Position numbers and translations under genes: made by a program
From: JAFMDF01 sp965222705
GTDB taxonomy: Bacteria; Bacteroidota; Bacteroidia; Chitinophagales; Saprospiraceae
Assembly (NCBI GenBank): GCA_965222705.1
Contig: CBDCUO010000021.1
Span: forward strand, 186,001-250,000
DNA length: 64,000 bases
Reading direction: 5' to 3'
The notes under the pieces: generated by a model
Databases searched by the model: none
Told to the model about the DNA's origin: nothing
Seen by the model: only the letters and a program-made list of their open reading frames with translations
Shown: one piece after another, positions 12,301-27,300 of the stretch
Layout of the letters: each line of letters begins with the position of its first letter
Position numbering within the stretch: the first letter of the stretch is position 1

Positions 12301-15300
12301 TGTAATGATCCAAGAGGCGAAAATGACTTACCCAAACCAACAGCTACGGATGATTGTACAGATGTAACCCAAGTAGCTTTGACCTTTGTGGATGACGAAA
12401 GCGGCTTAGATCCTTGCGGCGATGCCGGCTTTATTTTAAGAACGTGGACAGCGACAGATGCTTGCGGTTTTAACGGCTACTTGTGTACAAACCATTACTA
12501 TCACGAACGAAGCGCCGACTTTGGTTTGTGATAATTTAGATGTTACGATTACTTGTAATGATCCAAGAGGCGAAAATGATTTACCCAAACCAACAGCTAC
12601 GGATGATTGTACAGATGTAACCCAAATAGCTTTGACCTTTGTGGATGACGAAAGCGGCTTAGATCCTTGCGGCGATGCCGGCTTTATTTTTAAGAACGTG
12701 GACAGCGACAGATGCTTGCGGTTTAACGGCTACTTGTGTACAAACCATTACTATCACGAACGAAGCGCCGACTTTGGTTTGTGATAATTTAGATGTTACG
12801 ATTACTTGTAATGATCCAAGAGGCGAAAATGACTTACCCAAACCAACAGCTACGGATGATTGTACAGATGTAACCCAAATAGCTTTGACCTTTGTGGATG
12901 ACGAAAGCGGCTTAGATCCTTGCGGCGATGCCGGCTTTATTTTAAGAACGTGGACAGCGACAGATGCTTGCGGTTTAACGGCTACTTGTGTACAAACCAT
13001 TACTATCACGAACGAAGCGCCCACTTTGGTTTGTGATAATTTAGATGTTACGATTGAGTGCGATGCTTCTTTTGACCCTTATATAAATCCTGCGTTGGGC
13101 CGACCAATGGTTCGCGATGATTGCTCTACGGCAGCAGAAATTGATTTGGACTATACCGATGCAGAACAAGGAACACCTGAATGTAACGGCAATAAAAAGA
13201 CTATTTTAAGAACGTGGACGGCAACCGATGCTTGTGGTTTGACGGCTACTTGTGTGCAAACAATTCAGATTGATGATAGAACACCACCCCAAATTACTTG
13301 CCCAACAGATGCAACCATAGAGTGTGATGAAGATGTCAACCCTGCCAATAACCCAAATTTGGCAGAGCCAACCGCTACTGATAATTGCAGCGATGCAGCG
13401 AATATTACCTTTTCTTATATAGATAACACAGATGACTTGACCCTTTGCGGTGCAAATACAGGGCAAATTCAAAGGACCTGGACAGCAACCGATGAGTGTG
13501 GCAATATGGCTACTTGTATTCAAATTATAACCGTTCAGGATAATATACCTCCAACATTGGACTGTAGCAGTTTAGGCAGCCCAACAGTAGAGTGTGATGA
13601 AGATTTAAATCCTGATAATAATCCTGATTTAAATTACCCAACTGTTTCAGATAACTGCTCAGATGCAAGTAACATCACAATAACTTATAATGATGATAGA
13701 AGTGGCTTAAATGAATGTGGAGGCAATAAAGGTACAATCATTAGAACCTTTATCGCAACGGATGAATGTGGCAATACGGCTACCTGTACACAGACTATTT
13801 TCGTGGATGATACGACACCACCGACCATTGATTGTCCTGAAACTTTAACGGTTAGTTGTAATGGTAGTACGGATCCAAGTGTAACGGGGATGCCAACGGC
13901 TTTAGATAATTGTACGGCTAATCCAACATTAACTCATGTAGATAGCGGTGCGCCAAGCGGAACAGGGTGCGAAGGCATCACAGGTAGCATTACTCGAACC
14001 TGGACAGCGACGGATGAGTGTGGCAATACAACCACTTGTGTGCAGATCATTAACATTATAGATGACCAACCACCAGTAATTAACTGTCCGGTAAATAGTG
14101 TGACGCTTGAATGTGATGAGGACAGAGATCCGGCTAATAATCCTGGTTTAAATATTCCAACAGCTACGGATGACTGTACACCGACAACAGAAATTGACTT
14201 AACTTATGAGGATAATATAGATGGTTTGACCGAATGTAATGGCAATCAAGGCTTTATTATCCGTACTTGGACGGCAACCGACCTTTGCGGCAATACAGCA
14301 ACTTGTACGCAAAGGATAAATATTCAGGATACAACTGCACCGACTTTAGAGGGCGTACCGGATGATATTACGGTTTCTTGTGAAGCAATTCCTGAACCGG
14401 TTGATTTAAGCAGCTTAATTACAAGCGACAATTGTGATAATGAGGTGGAGATTCTTTTTGAAGAAGAACGACGAGATGGCACTTGTCCTTATTCCTATAC
14501 CATTATTAGAACCTGGATAGCTATAGATGATTGTGATAACCGAACACCGGGAGTTCAAATAATCGTAGTAACAGATGATGTTCCGCCAGTTATTAATAAT
14601 GCTCCTACTGGCACAATTAGCGTGGATTGCAATGCTATTCCAGACGAACCAGCCAATGTGACTGCTACGGATAATTGCTCCGAAAATATACTTGTTGTTT
14701 TGGATGAGAGTAGGACGGATAGCGAGATATGTATTGGAACTTATACGCTAACCCGCACTTGGACGGCAACCGATGATTGTGGTAATTCTTCTCAAGTTGT
14801 TCAAATTATTAATGTGACGGACAATACTCCACCTGTTGCGACTTGCGATCCAATTGACGAGTTGCACGACTGCAATGGTTTTGCAGGGAATTCCTTTTCA
14901 GCCTTGGCTTGGGATGAAGGTAACAAGACTTTCCTAAGAAATTGTACAACGGATGATTGTAGTGGGGTAGTGGTGACTAGTGATTTCAACTATGATAACT
15001 TAAGCGATGAATGTGGTTTAACGGGATCAATAACCGTAACTTACACTGTTGCAGATGATTGTGGTAACAACTTTACCAAACAAGCAACATTTACGGTTCA
15101 AGATACTGCTAAACCAACGGTCAATTGCAATCCAACTGATTTGGAATTGGATTGTGATAACAACAGTGATATTGCGACCTTGGCGGGTAATTGGAATCGA
15201 CAAAATATCGATGATTTGCGAAACTGTGCTTTTGATAATTGCGGAACCAGTTTTGAAATAGAAAGCGATTTTGATTTTAATAATTTAACAAATGGCTGTG

Positions 15301-18300
15301 CACCAGGAACGGGAGAATTTGAGGTGACTTATACCGTCAGGGATGAATGTGGTAACTTTATCACTAAAAAAGCAATCTTGAAGGTAGTGGATGATACTGC
15401 TCCAGTAGTAGATTGTTTGGGCATTAGTGTGAGCGTTAGCTGTACAGATGATTTAAATAGTGTACCACAGCCGAGTGTGGCAGATGCTTGTACACCAACT
15501 GACCAAATCAACCTGACTTTTACAGATAATACAGACAATTTGGATCCATGTGGAGATCAAGGATTCGTAATTAGAACCTGGATTGCAACAGACGAGTGTG
15601 GCAATACTGCTACTTGCGAGCAAGTCATTACAATTATTAATATGCCACCTGTATTGGATTGTAGTGCTATTGCGGATATTACAATCGGTTGTGATGAGGA
15701 TATTAATACGACTCCAGGCCCAAGCGTGACCGATGATTGTACCCCTGTTGATCAAATTCAATTGACATCTAACGATGATACTTCTAACTTAGACCCCTGC
15801 GGAGACCAAGGCTTTGTGATTAGAACCTGGACGGCAACCGACCTTTGCGGCAATACAGCAACTTGTACGCAGGTTATTACGATCACAAATGAAGCACCTG
15901 TATTGGATTGTAGTGCTATTGCGGATATTACAATCGGTTGTGATGAGGATATTAATACGACTCCAGGCCCAAGCGTGACCGATGATTGTACCCCTGTTGA
16001 TCAAATTCAATTGACATCTAACGATGATACTTCTAACTTAGACCCCTGCGGAGACCAAGGCTTTGTGATTAGAACCTGGACGGCAACCGACCTTTGCGGC
16101 AATACAGCAACTTGTACGCAGGTTATTACGATCACAAATGAAGCACCTGTATTGGATTGTAGTGCTATTGCGGATATTACAATCGGTTGTGATGAAGATA
16201 TTAATACGACGCCACGCCCAATCGTGACCGATGACTGTACCCCCGTTGATCAGATTCAATTGACATCTAACGATGATACTTCTAACTTAGACCCCTGTGG
16301 AGACCAAGGCTTTGTAATTAGAACCTGGACGGCAACCGACGAGTGTGGTAATACCGCTACTTGTACGCAGGTTATTACGATCACAAATGAAGCACCTGTA
16401 TTGGATTGCGCTGCCATAGCCGACATTACAATCGGCTGCGATGAAGATATTAATGCCGTGCCACAGCCAATCGTGACCGATGACTGTACCCCCGTTGATC
16501 AGATTCAATTGACATCTAACGATGATACTTCTAACTTAGACCCCTGTGGCGAACAAGGCTTTGTAATTAGAACGTGGACGGCAACAGACGATTGTGGCAA
16601 TACCGCTACTTGCCAGCAGGTTATTACGATCACGAATGAAGCACCTGTATTGGACTGTGCGGCTATTGCGGATATTACAATCGGTTGTGATGAAGATATT
16701 AATACGACGCCAGGCCCAATCGTGACCGATGACTGTACCCCCGTTGATCAGATTCAATTGACATCTAACGATGATACTTCTAACTTAGACCCCTGTGGCG
16801 AACAAGGCTTTGTAATTAGAACGTGGACGGCAACAGACGATTGTGGCAATACCGCTACTTGCCAGCAGGTTATTACGATCACGAATGAAGCACCTGTATT
16901 GGACTGTGCGGCTATTGCGGATATTACAATCGGTTGTGATGAAGATATTAATACGACGCCACAACCAAGCGTGACCGATGACTGTACCCCCGTTGATCAG
17001 ATTCAATTGACATCTAACGATGATACTTCTAATTTAGACCCCTGTGGTGACCAAGGCTTTGTAATTAGAACGTGGACGGCAACCGACGGATGTGGTAATA
17101 CCGCTACCTGTTAACTATTAGGAATGAAGCACCTGTATTGGATTGTAGTGCTATAGCCGATATTACAATCGGTTGTGATGAAGATATTAATGCCACGCCA
17201 GGCCCAAGTGTGACAGATGACTGTACCCCCGTTGGTCAGATTCAATTGACATCTAACGATGATACTTCTAATTTAGACCCCTGTGGCGACCAAGGCTTTG
17301 TAATTAGAACCTGGACGGCAACCGACGGATGTGGTAATACCGCTACCTGTACGCAAAGAATAACCATTAGGAATGACGCACCTGTATTGGATTGCGCTGC
17401 CATAGCCGATATTACAATCGGTTGTGATGAAGATATTAATGCCACGCCACGCCCAATCGTGACCGATGATTGTACCCCCGTTGGTCAGATTCAATTGACA
17501 TCTAACGATGATACTTCTAACTTAGACCCCTGTGGCGAACAAGGCTTTGTAATTAGAACGTGGACGGCAACAGACGAGTGTGGCAATACCGCTACCTGTA
17601 CGCAAAGAATAACCATTAGGAATGAAGCACCTGTTTTGGACTGTGCGGCTATAGCCGATATTACAATCGGTTGTGATGAAGATATTAATGCCACGCCACA
17701 ACCAAGCGTGACCGATGACTGTACCCCCGTTGATCAGATTCAATTGACATCTAACGATGATACTTCTAATTTAGACCCCTGTGGTGACCAAGGCTTTGTA
17801 ATTAGAACCTGGACGGCAACAGACGGATGTGGTAATACCGCTACCTGTACGCAAAGAATAACTATTAGGAATGAAGCACCTGTATTGGATTGTAGTGCTA
17901 TAGCCGATATTACAATCGGTTGTGATGAAGATATTAATGCCACGCCAGGCCCAAGTGTGACAGATGATTGTACCCCCGTTGGTCAGATTCAATTGACTTC
18001 TAACGATGATACTTCTAATTTAGACCCCTGCGGAGACCAAGGCTTTGTGATTAGAACCTGGACGGCAACAGACGAGTGTGGTAATACTGCTACTTGCGAG
18101 CAAGTCATTACAATTATTAATATGCCACCTGTTTTGGACTGTGCGGCTATTGCGGATATTACAATCGGTTGTGATGAAGATATTAATGCCACGCCACAAC
18201 CAAGCGTGACCGATGACTGTACCCCAAGCGATCAAATTACCTTAAGGTCTAACGATGATACTTCTAACTTAGACCCCTGTGGTGAACAAGGCTTTGTAAT

Positions 18301-21300
18301 TAGAACGTGGACGGCAACCGACGGATGTGGTAATACCGCTACCTGTACGCAAAGAATAACTATTAGGAATGAAGCACCTGTATTGGATTGTAGTGCTATA
18401 GCCGATATTACAATCGGTTGTGATGAAGATATTAATGCCACGCCAGGCCCAAGTGTGACAGATGACTGTACCCCCGTTGGTCAGATTCAATTGACATCTA
18501 ACGATGATACTTCTAATTTAGACCCCTGTGGCGACCAAGGCTTTGTAATTAGAACCTGGACGGCAACCGACGGATGTGGCAATACTGCTACTTGCGAGCA
18601 AGTCATTACAATTATTAATATGCCACCTGTATTGGATTGCGCTGCCATAGCCGATATTACAATCGGTTGTGATGAAGATATTAATGCCGTGCCACAGCCA
18701 AGCGTGACCGATGACTGCACCCCCGTTGGTCAGATTCAATTGACATCTAACGATGATACTTCTAATTTAGACCCCTGTGGTGACCAAGGCTTTGTGATTA
18801 GAACCTGGACGGCAACCGACGGATGTGGTAATACCGCCACTTGTACGCAAAGAATAACCATTAGGAATGACGCACCTGTATTGGATTGCGCTGCCATAGC
18901 CGATATTACAATCGGTTGTGATGAAGATATTAATACGACGCCAGGCCCAAGTGTGACAGATGACTGTACCCCCGTTGATCAGATTCAATTGACATCTAAC
19001 GATGATACTTCTAATTTAGACCCCTGTGGCGAACAAGGATTTGTAATTAGAACCTGGACGGCAACCGACGAATGTGGTAATACCGCTACTTGTACGCAGG
19101 TTATTACGATAATTAATAATCCGCCCGTATTAGATTGCGCTGCCATAGCCGATATTACAATCGGTTGTGATGAAGATATTAATACGACGCCAGGCCCAAG
19201 TGTGACCGATGACTGTACCCCCGTTGATCAGATTCAATTGACATCTAACGATGATACTTCTAATTTAGACCCCTGTGGCGAACAAGGATTTGTAATTAGA
19301 ACCTGGACGGCAACGGACGAGTGTGGCAATACCGCTACTTGTACGCAAAGAATAACTATTAGGAATGAAGCACCCGTATTGGACTGTGCGGCTATTGCGG
19401 ATATTACAGTAAGTTGCGCAGCTGATTTAACTGCGACGCCACAGCCAACTGTTACTGATGATTGTACCCCAAGCGATCAAATTAGTGTAACTTCAACAGA
19501 TGATATTTCCAATCTGGATGATTGTAGCGATCAGGGTTTTATCATTAGAACCTTTACCGCGACCGATGAGTGTGGTAATACCACTACTTGCCAGCAGATT
19601 ATTACGATCACGAATGAAGCACCTGTATTGGATTGTTCTGGTCTGGATGTTACAATTAGCTGTGCAGAAGATATCAATAGTCAGCCCCAGCCAGGCGTAA
19701 CAGATGATTGTACACCAGCTAATCAGATTACCTTGACTTCTAGAGATAATACGGATGGTTTGGATGATTGCGGCGAACAAGGCTTTATTATAAGAACTTG
19801 GACGGCAACAGATGCTTGCGGACTAAGTACCACTTGCGACCAAATTATTACCATAATCAATAACCCTCCTGTGCTGGATTGTACAGGTTTGGATATTACC
19901 ATTGAATGTGATGATTCAAGAGAGCTTGCAGCAATTGGTCAGCCGGTTGTTACAGATGATTGTAGCAATCCATCAGAAATAGAGTTGACCTTTATAGATG
20001 ATGAAAATAGTTTCAATGGCTGCGAAGGGGTAATTATCCGGACCTTTACAGCGACAGATGAGTGTGGTAATACGGCTATTTGCACACAAAGGATAACTAT
20101 TCAGGACATTACGATGCCAGTATTAGCTAACATTCCAACGGATATAACGGTAGAATGTGATGTTATTCCACAAGTGCCGATCAATATTACAGCGACGGAT
20201 AATTGCGATAATGATGTAAATATTGATTTTACTGAAAATACTACGCAGGGCACTTGCCCAGATAATTATACGCTAACCCGTACTTGGACGGCAACCGATA
20301 ATTGCAATAATTCAACTCAAGGCATTCAAGTCATTACTGTACAGGATGTTACACCACCAGTATTGACCAATGTTCCTTTGGATGCAACCGTTGAATGTAA
20401 TGAAATTCCTGAACCACCTGCAAATGTGACAGCGACGGATAATTGTGATTCAGAAGCAACTATTGAATTCAGTGAAGAAAGGACAGATGGTATATGCCGG
20501 GACGCTTATATGCTTACCCGTACTTGGACGGCTACGGATAACTGTGGCAATAGCACACAAGGCATTCAGGTAATAACCATTCGGGATAGCACAGACCCTG
20601 TATTGGCAAATATTCCCGTAGATGTAACGGTAGATTGTGATGCGATTCCGGCAGAGCCAACCAATATTACAGCGACGGATAATTGCGATGATATAGTAGA
20701 AATTACTTTAGAAGAAGCAAGAAATGACGGAGATTGTGAAGATCGCTATGCCTTAATCCGTACTTGGACGGCAACAGATAATTGTGGTAACACTGCTAGC
20801 GACCAACAAGTGATTACAGTATTGGATAGAGAAGCCCCAGTATTAGCTAACATCCCAATAGATATAACTGTGGAGTGCGATGCCGTTCCCGACCAGCCGA
20901 CAAATGTTAATGCAACGGATAACTGCGATACAGAGGTAACCATTGGGTTAAGTGAAGCAAGAAATGATGGAGGTTGTGAGGATGAATACACCTTGACTCG
21001 TACCTGGACGGCGACGGATAATTGTGGCAATAGCACACAGGAGGTGCAGGTAATTACGGTTATTGATGATACTGCTCCTGTATTAGCTAATATACCTGTA
21101 GATGCTACGGTAGAATGTAGTGAAGTACCAACTGCCGTTCAGCCAACAGCGACAGACAACTGCGATTTAGATGTTACCATTGAGTTAAGTGAAGCAAAGA
21201 ATGATGGAGATTGTGAAGATCGCTATACCTTAATCCGTACTTGGACGGCAACAGATAATTGTGGTAATTCTACCCAAAGCACTCAAGTTTTGACAGTTAT

Positions 21301-24300
21301 TGATAATACTGCCCCTGTATTAGCTAATGTACCTGTAGATGCTACGGTAGAATGTAGTGAAGTACCGATTGCCGTTCAGCCAACAGCGACAGACAACTGC
21401 GATACAGAGGTAACCATTGAGTTAAGTGAAGCAAAGAATGATGGAGATTGTGAAGATCGTTATACCTTAATCCGTACCTGGACGGCGACGGATAATTGTG
21501 GCAATAGCACACAAGAGGTGCAGGTAATTACGGTTATTGATAATACTGCCCCTGTGTTAACGAATGTACCAACAGATATAACTGTGGAGTGCGATGTCAT
21601 TCCCGACCAGCCGACAAATGTTAATGCAACGGACAACTGCGATACAGATGTTACTATTGGGTTAAGTGAAGCAAGAAATGATGGGGATTGTCCGGATAGC
21701 TATATTTTAACCAGAACGTGGACGGCAACCGATAATTGTGGCAATAGCATACAGGAGGTGCAAGTAATTACGGTTATTGATAATACTGCTCCTGTGTTAA
21801 CGAATGTACCAACAGATGTAACTGCAGAGTGCGATGCCATTCCCGAACCCCCGACCAATATCAGCGCGACGGATAATTGCGATAATAATGTAGATATTGA
21901 TTATAATGAAGAAAGAACTAATGGTATTTGCGAAGACACTTATACGCTAACCCGTACTTGGACGGCAACAGATAACTGCGGCAATAGCACACAGGGTATT
22001 CAGGTAATAACCGTTCAGGATGTCACGGCGCCTATTTTACAAAATATGCCAAATGATGCTACTGTAGAATGCGATGAAGCTATTCCTGCGCCCCCAGTTG
22101 TAACAGCGACAGACAATTGTGATAGTGAAGCGACCGTCATGTTTAGCGAAACGGTCCAGCAGGGTGAATGCCTAGAAGCCTATGATTTAATCAGGACTTG
22201 GACTGCGACCGATAATTGTGGCAATAGCACTTCTGCTACGCAAGTCATTTCAGTTGGTGATTCCAATCCTCCGGAATTGGAAGGCGCCCCTAGTGACTTA
22301 ACTGTAGAATGCGATGAAGTGCCGGCTCCAGCAGATGTTGTCTCTAGTGATGCCTGTGATTCAAATATTGAAGTAATATTTGATGAAACGAGAATAGCAG
22401 GTGCCTGTGAAGATGCCTATACCCTAACTCGTACTTGGACGGCAACTGATAATTGTGGCAATAGCAATTCTGTCATCCAAACCATAACAGTTATTGATAA
22501 TACAGCTCCTGAATTGCAAAATACCCCCGCAGATATAACAGCAGAATGTGATGCGATTCCAGAAGTGCCAGCTAACATTACAGCTATAGATAATTGTGAT
22601 ACAGAAGTATCCATTAGCTTTAATGAACAGATAACAGATGGCATCTGTGAAAATGCTTATACAATAACGCGTACCTGGACAGCTGAAGATAATTGTGGTA
22701 ATAGCACTTCCGGACAACAAGTTATCACGATTCAAGATATCACAGCTCCGGTAATTGCCAATATTCCAGCAGATATTACGCTGGGCTGTAATGACCCAAT
22801 TCCAGATGGAGTAGCAGGGGTGACTGCAACAGATAACTGCGATGATAATGTAGCAATTACAGTAGAAAATGTTAGCCAGGATGGACAAGATTGTGTAGCG
22901 AATGGTTCTATTTTTAGAACTTTTACCGCCACTGATAATTGTGGTAACACCGCCACTGGTGTACAAGTAATCGTTATTTTGGATGATACAAATCCCGTTT
23001 TGATAGGTGTTCCGACTGATGTAACAGTAGAGTGTGATGATATCCCCGATGCAGGACAACCTACTGCTACAGATGATTGCGATAATGAGGTAAGCATTTT
23101 ATTAGAAGAAACAATAACAGAAGGACCTTGCGAAGACACTTATATCCTGACGCGTACTTGGACAGCAACAGATGAGTGTGGCAATAGTGCGCAAGGCGTT
23201 CAAGTGATTAATGTAGAGGACACGACCCCCCCAATATTAGCGGGTGTGCCAGCTAATATTACAGCGAGTTGTGGAGAAGACATAGGAAATGGAACTACTA
23301 TAAACGTCACAGCAACAGATAATTGTGATGTTAATGTTGAAATTAGCTTCAGTGAAATTTCGAATATTGGAGAAGAAGGTTGTGCTGGTACATCAAGAAT
23401 TACTCGCACCTGGACAGCCACGGATAACTGCGGTAATACAACTTCAGCAACACAAATTATCTCTATTACCGATGATGTAGCTCCTGTAATTAGTAATGTA
23501 CCCGCAGATGAGACCGTAGAATGTGATGCCATTCTTGATGCACCAACTCCAACAGTGACGGACGATTGCGATCCAAACCCAAGTTTATCTCTAGAAGAAA
23601 TTAGAACAGATGGTACTTGCGAAGACAGCTATATTTTAACTAGAACGTGGACGGCTATCGATGCTTGTGGAAATTCCACTACAGTTGCTCAGATAGTCCA
23701 TGTGGACGATACTACTCCGCCTGCATTATCAGCTATTCCAGCAGATATTACGTTAAGTTGTACAGATGCTATTCCTGAAGGAACTAATGCAGTAACCGCA
23801 ACAGATAATTGTGATACCAATGTAGATATTACGATCAATGACGTTGCCAATACCGATACAGGTTGTTCAGGAACAGGTTCTATCGTTAGGACTTTTACAG
23901 CGACCGATAATTGTGGCAACACAGCTGTAGGCACACAAGTGATTGTTATTCAAGATGATACAGTACCAGAATTGACCGACATTCCAGCTGACCAGACAGT
24001 AGAATGTGATGCCATTCTTGATGCACCAAATGTTACAGCGACTGACATTTGCGATAATGATGTAGCGGTCTTACTGGAAGAGGTGAGAACAGATGGCAAT
24101 TGTCCGGATAGCTATATTTTAACTAGAACGTGGACGGCCACGGATGATTGTGGCAATAGCACACAAGGCGTTCAGGTAATTAATGTAGAGGATACAACAC
24201 CTCCTGTGTTAGCAGGTATTCCAGCAGATCAAAGAGCAGGTTGTAACGAAGAATTACCGACTCCAACTGAAGCGAACGTGACGGCTACGGATAATTGTGA

Positions 24301-27300
24301 TACCAATGTAGAAATCACCTTTGAAGAAACCGTAGAAAATGGTACAGGCGATTGTGCGGGTGAACAAGTTATTATTCGCACTTGGATAGCAACCGATAAT
24401 TGTGGAAATACCACCTCTGGTGTTCAAAGAATTTCTTTGGATGATAACACGCCCCCGATTATTGCCAATGTTCCAGCCAATGTTGCCGTAGAATGTGATG
24501 CCATACCAATAGCACCGACTTTAACCGCAACGGATGATTGTGATGAAAATGTAGAAGTCACTTTTGAAGAAATCAGAACAGACGGTAACTGTGAAGACAG
24601 TTATATTTTGACAAGGACCTGGACAGCGACCGATGATTGTGGCAATAGTACACAAGGTGTTCAGGTAGTTAATGTGGAGGACACGACCCCACCTGTATTA
24701 AGTGGCATTCCTACTGACATTGAAGGAGAATGTACTACGGGTGCAGGTGATCCACCAACAAATATTACGGCTACGGACAATTGCGATACCGATGTAGAAA
24801 TTACTTTTGAGGAAACTACTGAAGTTGGTGAAGGAGGCTGTGCTGCTAATGCAGTGGTCATTAGAACTTGGACGGCAACCGATAACTGTGGCAATAGTAC
24901 TTCTGGCATACAGAGAATCTCTATCTCTGATGATACGTCTCCAGTGTTGGCTAATATTCCAACTGATGTAACAGTAGAGTGTGATGCAGTGCCCGAACCT
25001 GCTACTCCTAATGCAGTAGATGATTGTGATGCCAATCCAGTTATTACTATAGATGAAATTCGAACAGACGGCAATTGTACAGATAGCTATATTTTAACAA
25101 GAACGTGGACGGCAACCGATGCTTGCGGTAATACTACTCAAGGAACTCAAATAATAGTAGTCAATGACACACAAGAACCTATATTAAGTACCATTCCAGC
25201 AGATATTACAATTGGTTGTAATGAAAACATTCCTGCTGCCGCCGCGGTTACGGCTACAGATAATTGCGATACAGATGTAGAAATTGTGGTGGACGAAGTA
25301 GAAAATCAAGACCAGGGCTGCGTATTGAGCAAAACCATTGTTCGTACTTGGACGGCAACAGATAACTGCGGCAATAGCATCTCTGCTCAACAAGTTATTG
25401 TCGTTCAAGATATTACAAGTCCTGTGTTAGCAGACATTCCAGCAGATGTTACAGTAGAGTGTGATGCAGTACCTACTGCGCCAACTTTAATAGCCACAGA
25501 TGATTGTGATGCTAATGTATCTGTTGCGATAGAAGAAACTCGAACAGACGGCAATTGCACAGATAGCTATATTTTAACAAGAACGTGGACGGCAACCGAT
25601 GCTTGCGGTAATACTACTCAAGGAACGCAGATTATTACAGTGGAGGATACTACTCCACCTGTATTAAGTGGTATTCCGGCTGATATGCAAGGTATATGTG
25701 GCGAAGCATTACCAGATGCAGGTATTGCTAATGTAACAGCGACCGATAATTGTGATTCAGATGTGGAAATAATAATGACAGAAACCGTAGAGCAAGGAAC
25801 AGGGGCATGTGCAGGAGAGGAGATTATTGTCAGGACTTGGACGGCGACCGACAATTGCGGTAACGCCACTTCTGGTGTTCAAAGAATTTCTTTAAATGAT
25901 AATACACCCCCGGTTATTGCCGATGTTCCAGCAGATGTTACAGTAGAGTGTGATGCAGTACCAACAGTTCCAACTTTGATAGCCACAGATGACTGTGATG
26001 AAAACGTAACGGTCATTTTTGAAGAGGCTCGAGCGGACGGTGCTTGTGTAGATAACTATATTTTAACCCGAACTTGGACTGCTACTGATGATTGTGGAAA
26101 TAGCACGCAAGGCATTCAGGTGATTAATGTGGAGGATACCACGTCTCCAGTATTGAGCGGTATTCCTGCCGATGTTGAAGGGGACTGTGCAGAGGGTGCA
26201 GGGGATCCCTCTACAGGCATTACGGCTACGGACAATTGCGATAGCAATGTAGAAATTACCTTTACAGAAGTAACAGAATCAGGAGAATCAACGGAAGGTT
26301 GTGCAGCTAATACGGTTATTATTAGAACTTGGATTGCTACGGATAACTGTGGTAACACGGCAATGGGAATGCAAAGAGTATCCATTACCGATGACAAAGC
26401 ACCTGTATTGGCTGATATTCCGACAGATGTCACTGTAGAGTGTGATGATATACCAGATGCGACTACCCCAACAGTTACAGATAATTGTGATGCTGTTCCA
26501 GTTATTACAATGAATGAAGAAATAATAGATGGCAACTGTGCAGATAGTTATATTTTAACCCGAACTTGGACTGCCACCGATGCTTGTGGAAATACGGCTC
26601 AAGGAACACAAGTAATCGTAGTCAATGATACACAGGAGCCAGTCTTAAGTCAAATTCCTGCTGATGTAACAATTGCTTGTGATGAAAACATTCCTACTGC
26701 CAATGCAGTAACTGCAACAGATAATTGTGATATCAATGTAGATATTGAAGTTGATGAAGTAGAAAATATAGAGGATCCAAATTGTCCATTAAATAGAACC
26801 ATTATCAGAACCTGGACAGCAACGGATAATTGCGGTAACACGGCAATGGGTACACAAGTCATTGTTATTCAGGATGTAGTGGCACCTGAATTAGTGGATG
26901 CACCTGTTGACCAAACCGTAGAATGCGACGCCATACCTGTTGCACCAACATTAACTGCAACGGATATTTGTGATAATAATGTGTCCGTTACGATGGAAGA
27001 AACTAAAACGGATGGTCCTTGTGTAGATAGCTACACTTTAACCCGAACCTGGACGGCGACTGACGCTTGCGGCAATACAACAAGCATTCAACAAATCATT
27101 ACGGTTGATGATATTACACCTCCTGTTCTGATAGGTGTGCCAGCAGATATGGAGGCATCATGTGGCGAAGCGATGCCCGATGCGGGTGCTGCAAATGTGA
27201 CGGCAATGGATAATTGTGATGAGGATGTAGAAGTCGTACTGACAGAAACCGTAGAGCAGGGAACAGGGGCGTGTGCAGGAGAAGAGGTCATTATCAGGAC

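Noticed and set aside
3..17114. Treating each adhesin segment as a separate gene
   Set aside because: Apparent starts are internal codons of repeat modules, there are no promoters or signal peptides between them, and removing or adding single bases restores the repeat consensus.
15651..19375. Regular direct repeats that could suggest a CRISPR array
   Set aside because: The unit is 249 nt, is coding throughout, has no unique spacers, and varies as a protein module does.
22424..23059. Long minus-strand open frame (211 codons) inside the adhesin
   Set aside because: It is an antisense shadow of the HYR-like repeats; the plus-strand frame has family-level protein similarity and the minus frame has none. 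The same applies to 11724-12335, 27770-28540 and 40460-41104.
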